DNA of 20,832 bases from Balamuthia mandrillaris (taxonomy: Eukaryota; Discosea; Longamoebia; Balamuthiidae), in assembly GCA_031835245.1 (NCBI GenBank), contig JAVKOQ010000659.1:1-20832 (forward strand). Direction: 5' to 3'. The notes beneath the pieces were generated by a model. That model did not search any database, was not told where the DNA came from, and saw nothing but the letters and a program-made list of their open reading frames with translations. Made by a program: the position numbers and the translations under genes. This document shows, one piece after another, positions 20,534 to 20,832 of the stretch (position 1 is the stretch's first letter; the number at the start of each line of letters is the position of its first letter).

Positions 20534-20832
20534 GCATGCGCATTCACTTTCCTAAAAAAATTCCTATTTTTTAGGCAAGCATGACAAGGTGGCCCCCAAA
20601 AAAGTTTGATGGTTGCTGGGGTAACCGCCGTTTTGACGGGTGGATCGGTTGTATGTGGGGAGACGTGTGCTTAGTAACCTGCTTAGTTACATAATATTTA
20701 GGAGACTTTTTCCTTGTAAGGAAAAAGTGTAGCAGGTGTATCCCTGATCTGGGACATCGTCATGACGACCAAGTCGCTGACCCGCCTGTTTAAAATTGGC
20801 ACGATTTTGCTCGTATCTTGTTCTTTTTCTTT
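20534..20832. other. 3' flank of BRF1 with several inverted repeats, no gene seen
   Basis: No coding frame is supported. Visible dyads are CCTAAAAAA/TTTTTTAGG (20551-20575, 7-base loop), ACTTTTTCCTT/AAGGAAAAAGT (20705-20728, 2-base spacer) and the 12-base palindrome TCGTCATGACGA (20757-20768). A near-direct repeat, TGCTTAGTAACC then TGCTTAGTTACA, lies at about 20668-20691. The first dyad could shape BRF1 3'-end formation; the later ones could belong to a promoter beyond the window. Confidence 0.6.

Noticed and set aside
1-20832. tRNA, rRNA, transposon or virus-like elements
   Set aside because: No B-box-like tRNA promoter, terminal repeats, transposase, reverse transcriptase, integrase or capsid motifs were recognised in any frame.

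Overview
The window is nuclear DNA of an intron-rich eukaryotic microbe. Five protein-coding genes can be rebuilt across 33 predicted introns, most of them 30-190 bases long. Stops TAA, TAG and TGA all end genes, so the standard genetic code applies. A RhoGAP-RasGEF fusion, a CLU/TPR protein, long homopolymeric and charged linkers, compact spacing and (CT)n-filled introns together suggest a free-living amoeba (Amoebozoa). That assignment is an inference, since no rRNA or organelle sequence is present. I see no tRNA, rRNA, CRISPR array, transposon or virus-like element.

Layout. (1) Complement 1-2419: 3'-truncated gene for a membrane-anchored, highly charged protein with a C-terminal PH domain. 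(2) 2790-8713 plus: 1763-residue CLU-domain/TPR protein with a low-complexity tail that contains a PBD-like segment. Genes 1 and 2 are head to head across 370 bases. (3) Complement 8831-15490: 1959-residue RhoGAP - RasGEF N-terminal (REM) - CDC25 RasGEF protein, tail to tail with gene 2 across 117 bases. (4) Complement 16105-17498: 372-residue OXNAD1-like FAD/NAD oxidoreductase with a probable mitochondrial presequence. (5) 17817-20533 plus: BRF1, the TFIIB-like subunit of RNA polymerase III factor TFIIIB. It is head to head with gene 4 across 318 bases and carries an apparent one-base frameshift. The last 300 bases hold only inverted repeats.

The genes do not form a pathway. Genes 1-3 share a signalling and membrane flavour (PH, PBD-like, RhoGAP, RasGEF). 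Genes 4 and 5 are housekeeping. The most unusual signals are architectural: a RhoGAP fold interrupted by a long insert and by an in-frame, stop-free intron; a 32-base intron that is only GTAA-(CT)n-AG; CT microsatellites lying almost always on the sense strand of introns; and the BRF1 frame break. All exon models were built by eye from reading frame, splice sites and remembered family conservation, not from transcripts or searches.
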